Shown here in pieces: positions 55,568-63,858 of a stretch of 64,000 nt of DNA. Every line of letters begins with the position of its first letter. Position 1 is the first letter of the stretch. The stretch lies in contig NZ_CP133268.1 in NCBI RefSeq assembly GCF_030915385.1, positions 4,066,001-4,130,000 on the forward strand. Reading direction: 5' to 3'. Origin of the DNA: Neobacillus sp. PS3-12. Lineage in GTDB: Bacteria > Bacillota > Bacilli > Bacillales > Cytobacillaceae. Made by a program: the position numbers and the translations under genes. The notes under the pieces are model-generated. The model saw only the letters and a list, made by a program, of their open reading frames with translations. It did no database searches and was not told the origin of the DNA.

Positions 55568-55756
55568 TTAAAAAGCGCTTTCTTTTACAACCGTATAATT
55601 TTTATGATTGATGACAGTACGTTGGTCTAATTCTAGGTCTCGGTAATTATCCATATAAGTCAGGTCCACAATCACAGAATTTTCATTCACTTTTTCAACG
55701 ATCCCTTGCAATCCCTCACGGAACTCAATGACATTTCCCACTTCTGCCTTTTTCAA
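55568..55756 (-). CDS. ykvS: YkvS family protein (DUF2187)
   Basis: 62 residues, the length of B. subtilis YkvS, with KKAEVGNVIEFREGLQGIVEKVNE: a small KOW/SH3-like beta barrel. TTG 55756 behind AAAGGAGAGGG is chosen; the ORF up to 55903 adds a basic segment with no homology or ribosome site. Function unknown; conserved next to ykvI and ptsHI in bacilli. Confidence 0.85.
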   Translation of the reverse strand: MKKAEVGNVIEFREGLQGIVEKVNENSVIVDLTYMDNYRDLELDQRTVINHKNYTVVKESAF

Positions 55757-55988
55757 ATGTTCCCTCTCCTTTACCTTCCAACTAATACCATTATAAAATC
55801 TATTTAAATAACAGTTTGCACTAATTTTTCGAATTCGTAAAGACTTAATTTTTAAATTCATAAAATGTTGAAAATAGTACGGGAAAACTTTACTATCATA
55901 CATTTGTAAGATAACCTTTTAATGGGTTTAAAGAATTATTTCCAGGGGAATTTCGACAAGAATCTGAACTTAAAAGGAGAGTTCTTGC

Positions 55989-56183
55989 ATGCAAAAAGAG
56001 TTGATTCAAGAAATATTAGAAAAATTAAAGGATGGATCTTTATCCGAATATTATGTTGAAAAAGAAAATTTTTTAGACTTTCGTGTAGAACTAGTAAAAA
56101 GGAACGATTTTAAGCATTTTAGAGGGATTGGTCAAAGAGGCGGTGATGTTATTTATCAATATCTCAATACACCAAGAAGCTAA
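55989..56183 (+). CDS. Hypothetical protein (64 aa)
   Basis: Starts with a helix (MQKELIQEILEKLKDGSL), then ENFLDFRVELVKRNDFKHFRG and GQRGGDVIYQYL. AAAAGGAGAG precedes ATG 55989. No membrane part. I do not recognise it; the compact fold and good ribosome site support a real gene. Confidence 0.65.
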   Translation: MQKELIQEILEKLKDGSLSEYYVEKENFLDFRVELVKRNDFKHFRGIGQRGGDVIYQYLNTPRS

Positions 56184-56545
56184 AGTCTTGAAGAATATAT
56201 ATTATTTTTTAGCAATGAAAGGTGTAGCAAAAAAAGATAGCGCTGCCATTTTCGAGAAAATAGAGAAAATTACATTTTATCATAAATGAATGTTTAAAAG
56301 TTGTCTGACGTTGTCAAATCGTGTTATTCTTCGTACTGTGTTATCATGATCCAGTTAAAAACGGATAAAAATTAGTTGTATGCTTTGTACATGATAAAAC
56401 TTTTTGGGAGAAAAATAAGTATGTTAACAAATGTGTTTTCCTTACGTTTGGTTAATTGCCTTTATTTTAGGCCCAATCATTCATAAATTGGCAACAGCTA
56501 ATTGGTTTTATTTCAAATTTTTTAAGATGAAGGAGACTGATTTTT
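56184..56545. other. ptsH promoter region with a possible small membrane peptide
   Basis: It holds TTGTCA-N17-TACTGT (56308-56336 area) as a weak promoter candidate. ATG 56421 behind GGGAG opens a short frame that becomes a 44-residue hydrophobic frame one base away. No ptsG, glcT or RAT antiterminator hairpin is visible upstream of ptsH. Confidence 0.45.
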
Positions 56546-56565
56546 ATGGCAGAGAAACAATTTAA
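56421..56565 (+). CDS. Possible small hydrophobic protein, frame broken in a T run
   Basis: MLTNVF from ATG 56421 (ribosome site GGGAG) continues, if one T of TTTT (56436-56439) is dropped, as [22 protein letters not shown] and then [12 protein letters not shown], ending inside ptsH at 56565. As written, the 56431 frame alone gives 44 residues without a ribosome site. A single membrane helix is predicted. Speculative. Confidence 0.25.
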
Positions 56566-56812
56566 GGTAATTTCGGATACAGGAATTCATGCAAGACCTG
56601 CAACATTACTTGTGCAAACAGCAAGTAGATTTAATTCTGACATAAATCTAGAATATAAAGGTAAGAAAGTAAACTTAAAGTCAATTATGGGTGTGATGTC
56701 CTTGGGTATTGGTCAAGGCGCTGAGATTAAAATTAGTGCAGAGGGAAGCGATGCAGATGACGCAATAGCGAGCCTTACAGAAACATTATCTAAAGAAGGT
56801 TTAGCTGAATAA
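56546..56812 (+). CDS. ptsH: Phosphocarrier protein HPr
   Basis: 88 residues. The catalytic His15 lies in [15 protein letters not shown] and the HPrK regulatory Ser46 in [12 protein letters not shown]. It carries phosphate from enzyme I to sugar-specific EIIA proteins, and as P-Ser-HPr it is co-repressor of CcpA, which suits the cre sites at lutP and possibly glcD and fixA. The ptsI start overlaps its stop (TAATG). Confidence 0.97.
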   Translation: MAEKQFKVISDTGIHARPATLLVQTASRFNSDINLEYKGKKVNLKSIMGVMSLGIGQGAEIKISAEGSDADDAIASLTETLSKEGLAE

Positions 56813-58524
56813 TGACATCATTAAAAGGCATTGCTGCCTCAAATGGAATTGCAATTGCTAAAGCATATCGCCTAGTTGAGCCTGACCTGTCATTTGATAA
56901 GAAAACAATTGATAATCCTGCTGCAGAAATTGAACGTTTTCGTTTAAGTATGGAAAAGTCAAAGTCTGAGCTTGAATTGATTCGGAAAAATGCAGAAGAA
57001 AATCTGGGTGCTGACAAAGCAGCAATTTTTGAAGCACATCTGCTCGTTTTAAGCGATCCTGAATTAATTGCACCAATTGAAGAGCAAATTACCAATGAAA
57101 AGGTAAATGTGGAGGCTGCCCTAAAAGAAACAGCCGATATGTTTGTGAAGATGTTTGAACAAATGGAAAATGAATATATGAAAGAACGGGCAGCAGACAT
57201 CCGTGATGTGACAAAACGTGTTCTTTCTCATTTATTAGGTGTTCAAATTGTTAATCCAAGCATGATTTCTGAAGAAGTCATTGTGATTGCTGAAGATCTA
57301 ACCCCATCTGATACAGCACAGTTGAACAAGCAATTTGTGAAAGGGTTCACGACAGATATAGGCGGTCGGACTTCACACTCTGCGATCATGGCTCGTTCAT
57401 TAGAAATTCCTGCGGTTGTCGGAACCAAAACAGCAACTGCTGAAATTAAAAATGGGGACTTAGTTATTGTTGATGGCCTGAAAGGTGAAGTACATATTAA
57501 TCCGACACCTGAGACTGTTCAACAGTATCAACAAGTTCATCTGCAATATGAGGCACAAAAGGCTGAATGGGCTAAGCTTGTTAACGAAAAGTCAGTATCG
57601 GCCGATGGGTTTCATGTTGAACTAGCTGCCAATATTGGGACACCAAAGGATTTAAAAGGTGTTAAACTAAATGGCGGTGAAGCTATTGGTCTTTATCGAA
57701 CTGAATTCCTTTACATGGGAAGAGATCAATTACCAACAGAGGAAGAACAGTTTGAAGCCTACAAAGCAGTTTTAGAAGGAATGGAAGGAAAACCTGTTGT
57801 CGTTCGTACTTTGGATATTGGCGGTGACAAAGAGCTTCCATATATGAACCTCCCTAAGGAAATGAATCCATTTCTAGGGTTTAGGGCAATTCGTCTCTGT
57901 TTGGAGGAACAGGATATTTTCAGGACACAGCTGCGGGCGCTCCTTCGTGCTAGCCTTTTCGGCAATTTGAAGATTATGTTTCCGATGATTGCTACGCTGG
58001 ATGAATTCAGGTCAGCCAAGAAAATTCTCGAAGAAGAAAAGCAAAAACTTATTGGCCAAGGGCAAAAAGTATCTGAAAAAATTGAGCTGGGAATCATGGT
58101 GGAAATTCCATCTACCGCTGTGTTAGCTGATCAATTTGCCAAAGAAGTTGACTTTTTCAGTATTGGTACAAATGATCTTATTCAATATACAATGGCTGCG
58201 GACCGAATGAACCAGCGTGTTTCTTACTTATATCAGCCCTATAGTCCTTCCATTTTACGGTTGGTTAAGATGGTTATTGATGCTGCACACTCCCAGGGAA
58301 AATGGGCTGGCATGTGCGGGGAAATGGCTGGAGATGAAATAGCGATTCCGCTGTTACTCGGATTAGGTTTAGATGAATTCTCCATGAGTGCAACATCAAT
58401 CCTTAAAGCTCGCTCGCAAATTCGTAACTTGAGTAAAGCTGACATGGAAAAACTGACTGGAGAAGTGTTAAATTTGCAAACAACTTCCCAGGTAATCGAA
58501 GCGGTAAAAAATGCAACTAAATAA
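56812..58524 (+). CDS. ptsI: PTS enzyme I (PEP-protein phosphotransferase)
   Basis: 570 residues, full length. It takes phosphate from PEP on the His in [21 protein letters not shown] (about residue 189) and passes it to HPr. The PEP-binding C domain has [38 protein letters not shown] and [17 protein letters not shown]; the Cys in [10 protein letters not shown] is conserved. Coupled to ptsH. Confidence 0.97.
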   Translation: MTSLKGIAASNGIAIAKAYRLVEPDLSFDKKTIDNPAAEIERFRLSMEKSKSELELIRKNAEENLGADKAAIFEAHLLVLSDPELIAPIEEQITNEKVNVEAALKETADMFVKMFEQMENEYMKERAADIRDVTKRVLSHLLGVQIVNPSMISEEVIVIAEDLTPSDTAQLNKQFVKGFTTDIGGRTSHSAIMARSLEIPAVVGTKTATAEIKNGDLVIVDGLKGEVHINPTPETVQQYQQVHLQYEAQKAEWAKLVNEKSVSADGFHVELAANIGTPKDLKGVKLNGGEAIGLYRTEFLYMGRDQLPTEEEQFEAYKAVLEGMEGKPVVVRTLDIGGDKELPYMNLPKEMNPFLGFRAIRLCLEEQDIFRTQLRALLRASLFGNLKIMFPMIATLDEFRSAKKILEEEKQKLIGQGQKVSEKIELGIMVEIPSTAVLADQFAKEVDFFSIGTNDLIQYTMAADRMNQRVSYLYQPYSPSILRLVKMVIDAAHSQGKWAGMCGEMAGDEIAIPLLLGLGLDEFSMSATSILKARSQIRNLSKADMEKLTGEVLNLQTTSQVIEAVKNATK

Positions 58525-58540
58525 TTGATCTGTAAAGGAA

Positions 58541-58578
58541 AAACCGACTGTCTCTACTTAAAGAGCAGTCGGTTTTCT
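58541..58578 (+). terminator. ptsHI terminator
   Basis: AAACCGACTG / CAGTCGGTTT stem, then TTCTATTT. Confidence 0.87.
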
Positions 58579-58670
58579 ATTTCATGGATAGTACTTCACT
58601 ACAAAACTGTCTTTATTTTTGTATAATATATATTGACTAAATTCTGTCATTAAAAAAGCTTGAAAGGAAG

Positions 58671-59555
58671 ATGGATGTGTTAACTCCGGAAAATACAGTT
58701 ATCGGGTTTATTGGGATCGGTGTTATGGGAAAAAGTATGGCTGGCCACTTACAAAAGGCGGGTTTTCCGTTAGTGGTTTATACTCGAACAAAAGAAAAGG
58801 CAGCAGATTTACTTGAGTCTGGAGCAGAGTGGGCAAACTCTCCAAAAGAAGTAGCACAAAAAGCAAATGTCGTTTTTACGATTGTTGGCTATCCTTATGA
58901 TGTGGAAGAAACCTATTTAGGGGAGAATGGCTTAATCGCTTACGGAAAACAAGGTAGTTATTTTATTGATATGACTACATCATCACCATCCCTTGCAGTT
59001 AAAATTTCTACTGAAGCAAAGAAACATCAGATTCACACAATTGATGCACCTGTTTCCGGCGGAGATATCGGGGCAAGAGACGCAAAACTTTCCATTATGG
59101 TTGGCGGTGAAGAGGAAGCTTTTACTGATGTTCTCCCGCTCCTTCAAAAACTAGGCACCAATATTGTCTATCAAGGAAAAGCAGGTTCTGGACAACATAC
59201 AAAAATGGCCAACCAAATTGCCATTGCTTCTAACATGATTGGGGTAACCGAAGCCATCATCTACGCTGAAAAGGCGGGGCTTAATCCTGACACTGTACTA
59301 AAAAGTATTACTAGTGGCGCAGCGGGTAGCTGGTCATTAAGTAACCTTGTCCCAAGAATGCTAAAAGGTGATTTTGATCCTGGATTTTACATAAAACATT
59401 TTATCAAAGACATGAAGATAGCCTTAGATGAAGCAGAACAAATGGGGATGGAAGCCCCAGGACTCGCTCTCTCCAAATCCATTTACGATCAGATGGCTGA
59501 AAAAGGGGAAGAGAATAACGGAACACAAGCAATTTATAAATATTGGAAAGATTAA
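58671..59555 (+). CDS. Beta-hydroxyacid dehydrogenase (3-hydroxyisobutyrate dehydrogenase family, YkwC-like)
   Basis: 294 residues. The NAD(P) motif is GFIGIGVMGKSMAGHL; the substrate motif is DAPVSGGDIGARDAKLSIMVGG; the catalytic Lys lies in GSGQHTKMANQI. ATG 58671 is only 3 nt from AGG (58665-58667); GTG 58677 in frame has better spacing and may be the true start. TATAAT at 58622-58627 could be its -10. It fits B. subtilis YkwC, also near ptsHI. It oxidises a small beta-hydroxyacid; the exact substrate is unknown. Confidence 0.87.
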   Translation: MDVLTPENTVIGFIGIGVMGKSMAGHLQKAGFPLVVYTRTKEKAADLLESGAEWANSPKEVAQKANVVFTIVGYPYDVEETYLGENGLIAYGKQGSYFIDMTTSSPSLAVKISTEAKKHQIHTIDAPVSGGDIGARDAKLSIMVGGEEEAFTDVLPLLQKLGTNIVYQGKAGSGQHTKMANQIAIASNMIGVTEAIIYAEKAGLNPDTVLKSITSGAAGSWSLSNLVPRMLKGDFDPGFYIKHFIKDMKIALDEAEQMGMEAPGLALSKSIYDQMAEKGEENNGTQAIYKYWKD

Positions 59556-59637
59556 CATCTATAACAGAAAATGGCTGTGATAGTTCCTCCAATATGCAAG
59601 AAACTATATATGATCATACTTTTTAGGAGGAGTGTTC

Positions 59638-59820
59638 ATGGCAAAAAGAACAAAAAAGAATGATCCACAGCAAAAAAATAAAAAAGGCTTTGATTCTGCT
59701 GTCTTAAATGCTGAGTTTGCGCATGAGATGGGATCGGCTCAAGCGAACAGAATTCATAAAGAGAAAGCTAAAAAAGAAAAAGCCTCAAAAAATCAAGGTC
59801 CATGGAAAGGCATGCATTAA
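59638..59820 (+). CDS. Small basic spore-type protein (60 aa)
   Basis: MAKRTKKNDPQQKNKKGF followed by DSAVLNAEFAHEMGSAQANRI; Lys-rich at both ends. NAEFAHE recalls gamma-type SASPs and the EFSAEFAHG of the gene at 29203. ATG 59638 follows AGGAGGAG at 7 nt; an ATG at 59632 lies between. Probably a small acid-soluble spore protein; family not certain. Confidence 0.6.
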   Translation: MAKRTKKNDPQQKNKKGFDSAVLNAEFAHEMGSAQANRIHKEKAKKEKASKNQGPWKGMH

Positions 59821-59824
59821 AGCT

Positions 59825-59857
59825 AAAAAACCTCTGCTAAATAGCAGAGGTTTTTTA
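59825..59857. terminator. Bidirectional terminator before patA
   Basis: AAAAAACCTCTGC / AGCAGAGGTTTTTT between the small spore-type gene and convergent patA. Confidence 0.92.
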
Positions 59858-59858
59858 C

Positions 59859-61013
59859 TTAAATCAGCTTTCGTAAATACTTCTCAATTCGATCTAAGCC
59901 TTCTTTTAATGTTTCCATGGAGGCTGCATAGGACAAACGGAAATAGCCTTCGCCATATTCTGAAAATGCACTGCCGGGTACAACGGCAACTTTTGTTTCG
60001 CGGACAAGTTCGAGACAAAAGTCAAAGCTGTTTTTTGAAATGGATTCTGGGATCTTCACAAAAAAGTAAAAAGCACCATCTGGTTTGACAACATTTAGCC
60101 CCATATTCTGTAAACGTTGATGAACATATTCACGTCTCATTAAGTATTCCTTTTTCATGAATAGAGCATCATCTATACCTGCTGTTAATGCTTCATAGGC
60201 AGCCTTCTGGGCAATAGAATTGGCACATGAAACATTATATTGATGCACTTTTAAAATATGTTTTGTTAAATATTCAGATGCAAACAACAAGCCAATTCTC
60301 CAGCCGGTCATCGAATGGCTTTTTGACAAACCATTAATGACAATTGTTTTTTCTTTTAAAAATGATGCTATTGATGTATGGGCCCTGTCATAAACAAGTT
60401 CACTGTAGATCTCATCTGCCAGAACAAATATTTCGTATTCTGAAAGCAATGAGGCGATATCAGCAAGTTCCGACTCAGATAAACTTACACCGGTAGGATT
60501 TGATGGGTATGGCAAAACAATGCATCGCGTTTTTTCAGTAATATAGGGTTTGATTTTGTCTGCTGTTAGACGGAATTGATTGTCCCTGACATCCACGTAA
60601 ACTGGAACTGCACCGCAAGTTCGAATAAGCGGTTCATATCCGGGGTATACAGGACCAGGTAAGATAACTTCAGAACCCTCTGATAAAATGGTTCTAAAGC
60701 TGATATCGATTGCTTCGCTCCCACCGATTGTGACGATGACTTCGTTCTCGGGATTATAGCTGATGCCATATTTTTTCTCAATAAATTGACACGCTGCTTC
60801 TCGCAATTCTAAGTATCCTGCGTTATGGGTATAGCTTGTATAATTATCCTGAATTGCTTTGATCCCTGCTTGCTTAACATGTTCCGGCGTTGGAAAGTCA
60901 GGCTGTCCAATTGTTAAAGATATCATCCCCTCCGTATTTGCCACCATGTTAAAAAATTTTCTGATTCCTGAAATTTCAAGGTCCTTTACCTTCTGATTGA
61001 TTAAATGTTCCAC
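59859..61013 (-). CDS. patA: Class I aminotransferase PatA
   Basis: 384-residue PLP enzyme; in B. subtilis PatA makes N-acetyl-LL-2,6-diaminopimelate for lysine and wall synthesis. Motifs: YPSNPTGVSL, ADEIYSELVYD, the PLP Lys in NGLSKSHSMTGWRIG, and FRLSYAAS at the C-terminus for substrate carboxylate. Like its B. subtilis counterpart it is followed by ykyB and ykuI homologues. Confidence 0.9.
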   Translation of the reverse strand: MEHLINQKVKDLEISGIRKFFNMVANTEGMISLTIGQPDFPTPEHVKQAGIKAIQDNYTSYTHNAGYLELREAACQFIEKKYGISYNPENEVIVTIGGSEAIDISFRTILSEGSEVILPGPVYPGYEPLIRTCGAVPVYVDVRDNQFRLTADKIKPYITEKTRCIVLPYPSNPTGVSLSESELADIASLLSEYEIFVLADEIYSELVYDRAHTSIASFLKEKTIVINGLSKSHSMTGWRIGLLFASEYLTKHILKVHQYNVSCANSIAQKAAYEALTAGIDDALFMKKEYLMRREYVHQRLQNMGLNVVKPDGAFYFFVKIPESISKNSFDFCLELVRETKVAVVPGSAFSEYGEGYFRLSYAASMETLKEGLDRIEKYLRKLI

Positions 61014-61133
61014 TGTATGTTCTTCCTTCCAATCAACTAATATGTAGACAAACGTTGTATCTATTCTACCATTTTTAACTATACTTTTCTAAAATGGTGT
61101 ACGAATCAAATAGATGGATAAAACATATACAAG

Positions 61134-61164
61134 AAAAAACGACCAAGGATGTCCAAGGTCGTTT
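61134..61164 (-). terminator. Terminator of the Cys-cluster small protein gene
   Basis: ACGACC / GGTCGT outer stem with an inner AAGG-rich loop; six T follow on the minus strand. Confidence 0.75.
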
Positions 61165-61198
61165 AAAAGGGAAAGAGAGTGTATGGTTAATGGCAGGA

Positions 61199-61399
61199 TT
61201 AATAGCCATAATCCCAGTCAATTTCATTTTCATGCCAAAATACTGGAGAAACAAAACCAAAGTCAATGACCTTGTTTTCAAGTTTACAATTGCAATGAGT
61301 GCAGCCACATTGCTGTTTCATTTCATCGAAAATTGTTTGATCAATATTTTCAATAAATCGAACCTTCTGATCTTGAAAAAGAATGGCCGTCCCTTTCAT
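61199..61399 (-). CDS. Small protein with CxCxxCxC cluster (66 aa)
   Basis: Acidic, soluble. QQCGCTHCNC in the middle has four Cys placed like a metal-binding loop. The C-terminus is rich in Trp/Asp (FWHENEIDWDYGY). ATG 61399 follows AAGAGGTG; it is followed by a terminator. The opposite-strand frame 61094-61405 is a shadow. Not recognised; metal binding is inferred. Confidence 0.6.
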   Translation of the reverse strand: MKGTAILFQDQKVRFIENIDQTIFDEMKQQCGCTHCNCKLENKVIDFGFVSPVFWHENEIDWDYGY

Positions 61400-61536
61400 A
61401 ATTAGCACCTCTTAAAAAATTATTGGTGACTGAACATCTGCAAGATCATCTTTTGATTGTAGTTTAATCCATATTGTTTTCTCCGTCTATATTATTGTGA
61501 GGAAGTTCACAAAAAATCAATAAATTTACAAAAAGT

Positions 61537-61563
61537 AAAAAGTCGGGTTTCCCCAACTTTTTT
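61537..61563 (-). terminator. ykyB terminator
   Basis: AAGTCGGG / CCCCAACTT on the plus strand; on the minus strand a T run follows. Confidence 0.75.
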
Positions 61564-61603
61564 GCCAAAAATAATAAATCAATATCTCAGAATATTAATT
61601 TAT

Positions 61604-62080
61604 TTAGTAGCGTTCACCTAATTTTTTAAAAACTGGCTTTTCATAGATACGATGATTGTGTTTGGGTTTTGTTGACGTTTCAGAGAATTCTTTTATTCCA
61701 GTATAGGATTGTAGGATTTCTTTAGCAAATTTAAGTGACAGGCAAGCCTTCGGGTTATGGACATTGCTATCTAATTTTCCTAAATGGGGGAGTTCGGTAA
61801 AATCCTGTTTTGTCGGAGGAATATGAAATGTATATCGGCCGCACTCAACAAGAACATCTGATTGCTGCCTGCTATTTTTAGGATGTTCAGAAAAGTGAAG
61901 ACCAACTTTTTTTGCCTTTCCCTCTGCAATTAGTTTCTTTAACGATTCGTGCTTAAGCTTATATAAAAATCCGGGATTAATGGCTGTCTTTGCATGCCGA
62001 TTAACAATAAAGATGGCCTGAGAGAGGTTTTCTATTGTTATATTAGATTGCATCGAGGGGATATTTTGATCACTGTTCAA
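61604..62080 (-). CDS. ykyB: YkyB family protein
   Basis: 158 residues. Marks shared with B. subtilis YkyB are QAIFIVNRHAKTA, GLHFSEHPKNSRQQSDVLVECGRYTFHIPP and CLSLKFAKEILQSY. TTG start behind AAAGGAG. Function unknown; conserved between patA and ykuI in bacilli. Confidence 0.85.
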   Translation of the reverse strand: MNSDQNIPSMQSNITIENLSQAIFIVNRHAKTAINPGFLYKLKHESLKKLIAEGKAKKVGLHFSEHPKNSRQQSDVLVECGRYTFHIPPTKQDFTELPHLGKLDSNVHNPKACLSLKFAKEILQSYTGIKEFSETSTKPKHNHRIYEKPVFKKLGERY

Positions 62081-62249
62081 AATTGATACTCCTTTCTACC
62101 TATTCAAAAATAATATCAACAAGCCTGCTTTTATCTTTATTATACAACCTTTTTCCCGAAAATAGAAATTATGATAGGATAAAAAAATATACAATTTTTC
62201 CTAAAAACTATTTGAATTAAATGTAATGGTGGTTTATGTATTATTGGAA

Positions 62250-62294
62250 ATACGTTTGGTGTGAAACGTATTCTAACATTTGATGTGGTATAAT
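62250..62294 (+). promoter_or_regulatory. ykuI promoter with perfect 8-bp inverted repeat at -35
   Basis: TATAAT at 62289-62294 is preceded by TG one base away (extended -10). ATACGTTT-GGTGTG-AAACGTAT (62250-62271) is a perfect 8-bp inverted repeat whose right arm lies on the -35 position, the layout of a repressor or activator site. No local regulator gene. Confidence 0.6.
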
Positions 62295-62323
62295 AGGGGG
62301 AAATCGTTTATGGAGGTACATAA

Positions 62324-63535
62324 ATGGATGCATTGGATATCCTAACGGATCTTGAAAATGTCATTCCTTTTTTTCAACCGATTTTTAGTGCTGATGAACA
62401 TCGTGTTATTGGGTACGAAGTTTTAGGAAGATATCTTTCAAATAACCAGCCCATTAGCTTAGGTCCTTTTTTTCAAGATGATCAAATACCAGAAGAATAC
62501 AAATTTGAAGTTGATCAAGTACTGCTGGTCAAAACACTTGAAAAAGCGCTGGACCTTGAGGAAGATGTTAGCCTATTTTTTAATCGAACAGCAGATTTAT
62601 TAATGTATGGTCATGGTGAACCATTTTTAAATGAACTCCTTGCTTTTGAAAAAAAGGGATTATTTATGGGGCGTATTGTCCTTGAGATATCGGAAAAAAG
62701 CTACAAGGGTGATTTGGACCAATTAGATCACTTGCTTCAATATTATCGAACATATGGCATAAAAATTGCGATTACAAAAATCGATAGCGATAGTAACTAC
62801 TTTGATCGTATTGGCGAGCTTGAACCGAACATTATCAAAATCAACTTACAGGCTTTAAAATCAACTTCAATTGGAACGACGTTTAACGATGTTTTATTTT
62901 CTTTATCGATGCTTGCCAGAAAAATTGGTGCCACTCTTCTATTTGAAAATATCGAAATGGAACATCAGTTGCAATTTGCTTGGCGAAATGGAGGAAGATA
63001 CTATCAAGGCTTTTACCTAAAAAAGCCTGCTGAAGATTTTATCCATGCAGACATGCTTAAAGACCGTTTAAAGGTTAAATTCCATGATTTTATCATGCTT
63101 GAAAAACGAAAGCTTGAGTCTATATATACCACAGCAGAAGTTTTTCAATCTAAAGTTCAAGAAATTGTGTTGAAAAGTAAAAAGTCTAATTATGAAGACT
63201 TATTCCAATTGCTCGTTAAAGAAATGGATCAAACTGCATTTCGAATGTATGTTTGTGACGAAGACGGCTTTCAGCAATCTCCTAATATTTTCAAAGGAAA
63301 ATCTGGGTGGAGTATTCAGAAAGAATATATCCATAAAAATTGGAGCTGGCGTCCATACTTTTTAGAAAATATTATCAAGATGCGCAACGAAAGAAAAGGG
63401 ATATTATCGGATCTTTATTCAGATATTGAAACAGGGGAGACCATTCGTACTTTTTCTTTCCCGATTAATACAAATGAATTTTTGTTTATTGATCTTTCGT
63501 ATCATTATTTATTTGAACATGCGGACTTACTATAA
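62324..63535 (+). CDS. ykuI: EAL-domain protein YkuI, degenerate
   Basis: 403 residues. The EAL domain (about 5-245) keeps Glu32 in EVLGRY (EAL to EVL), EISEKS, IIKIN and QGFYLKKP. The metal-binding DDFG loop is replaced: Thr151-Lys152 take the place of Asp-Asp (ITKIDSDSNYF). So hydrolysis of c-di-GMP is unlikely and binding is more plausible. The C-terminal part (about 260-403) is PAS-like, as in the B. subtilis YkuI structure. TATGGAGG precedes ATG 62324. Confidence 0.88.
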   Translation: MDALDILTDLENVIPFFQPIFSADEHRVIGYEVLGRYLSNNQPISLGPFFQDDQIPEEYKFEVDQVLLVKTLEKALDLEEDVSLFFNRTADLLMYGHGEPFLNELLAFEKKGLFMGRIVLEISEKSYKGDLDQLDHLLQYYRTYGIKIAITKIDSDSNYFDRIGELEPNIIKINLQALKSTSIGTTFNDVLFSLSMLARKIGATLLFENIEMEHQLQFAWRNGGRYYQGFYLKKPAEDFIHADMLKDRLKVKFHDFIMLEKRKLESIYTTAEVFQSKVQEIVLKSKKSNYEDLFQLLVKEMDQTAFRMYVCDEDGFQQSPNIFKGKSGWSIQKEYIHKNWSWRPYFLENIIKMRNERKGILSDLYSDIETGETIRTFSFPINTNEFLFIDLSYHYLFEHADLL

Positions 63536-63594
63536 GAATAATATGATCCTTGGGTGGGAAATTAACAAAAACGATACTCAAGGAGAATTTGCTC

Positions 63595-63831
63595 ATGAAT
63601 ACGTTGATCAATGTTCTCTCCATCCTTATTTTTGGAATCCTGGCTTTTTCACTTGTAGCTACGTGGATGCTTGCTAGAAAGCAAAAGGTAGTTGATGGGG
63701 ATATTGATACCAAAATGGCAAAACCAATTCAAGAACATGTTTATTTAAAAAACCCAATCTTTTTTTCTTATGGATTATTTTTTGTTTTAGTCCTTTTTAT
63801 TATTTTATTTGTTGCCATCAACTTTCGATAG
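63595..63831 (+). CDS. Hypothetical small membrane protein (78 aa)
   Basis: Two membrane helices (about 4-26 and 53-76) with a charged loop between (ARKQKVVDGDIDTKMAK). ATG 63595 follows CAAGGAGAA; the frame upstream to 63550 lacks a ribosome site. It lies 59 nt after ykuI and may be co-transcribed with it. Not recognised. Confidence 0.7.
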   Translation: MNTLINVLSILIFGILAFSLVATWMLARKQKVVDGDIDTKMAKPIQEHVYLKNPIFFSYGLFFVLVLFIILFVAINFR

Positions 63832-63858
63832 GCCTCCTATAAAGAGGTCTATTTTTTT
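63828..63858 (+). terminator. Terminator after the small membrane protein
   Basis: AGGCCTC / GAGGTCT stem with one G-T pair, then TATTTTTTT. The last 140 bp of the window hold no gene. Confidence 0.8.

Noticed and set aside
61094..61405. 103-codon plus-strand ORF
   Set aside because: Opposite to the Cys-cluster gene, which has a ribosome site and terminator; the plus frame has neither.
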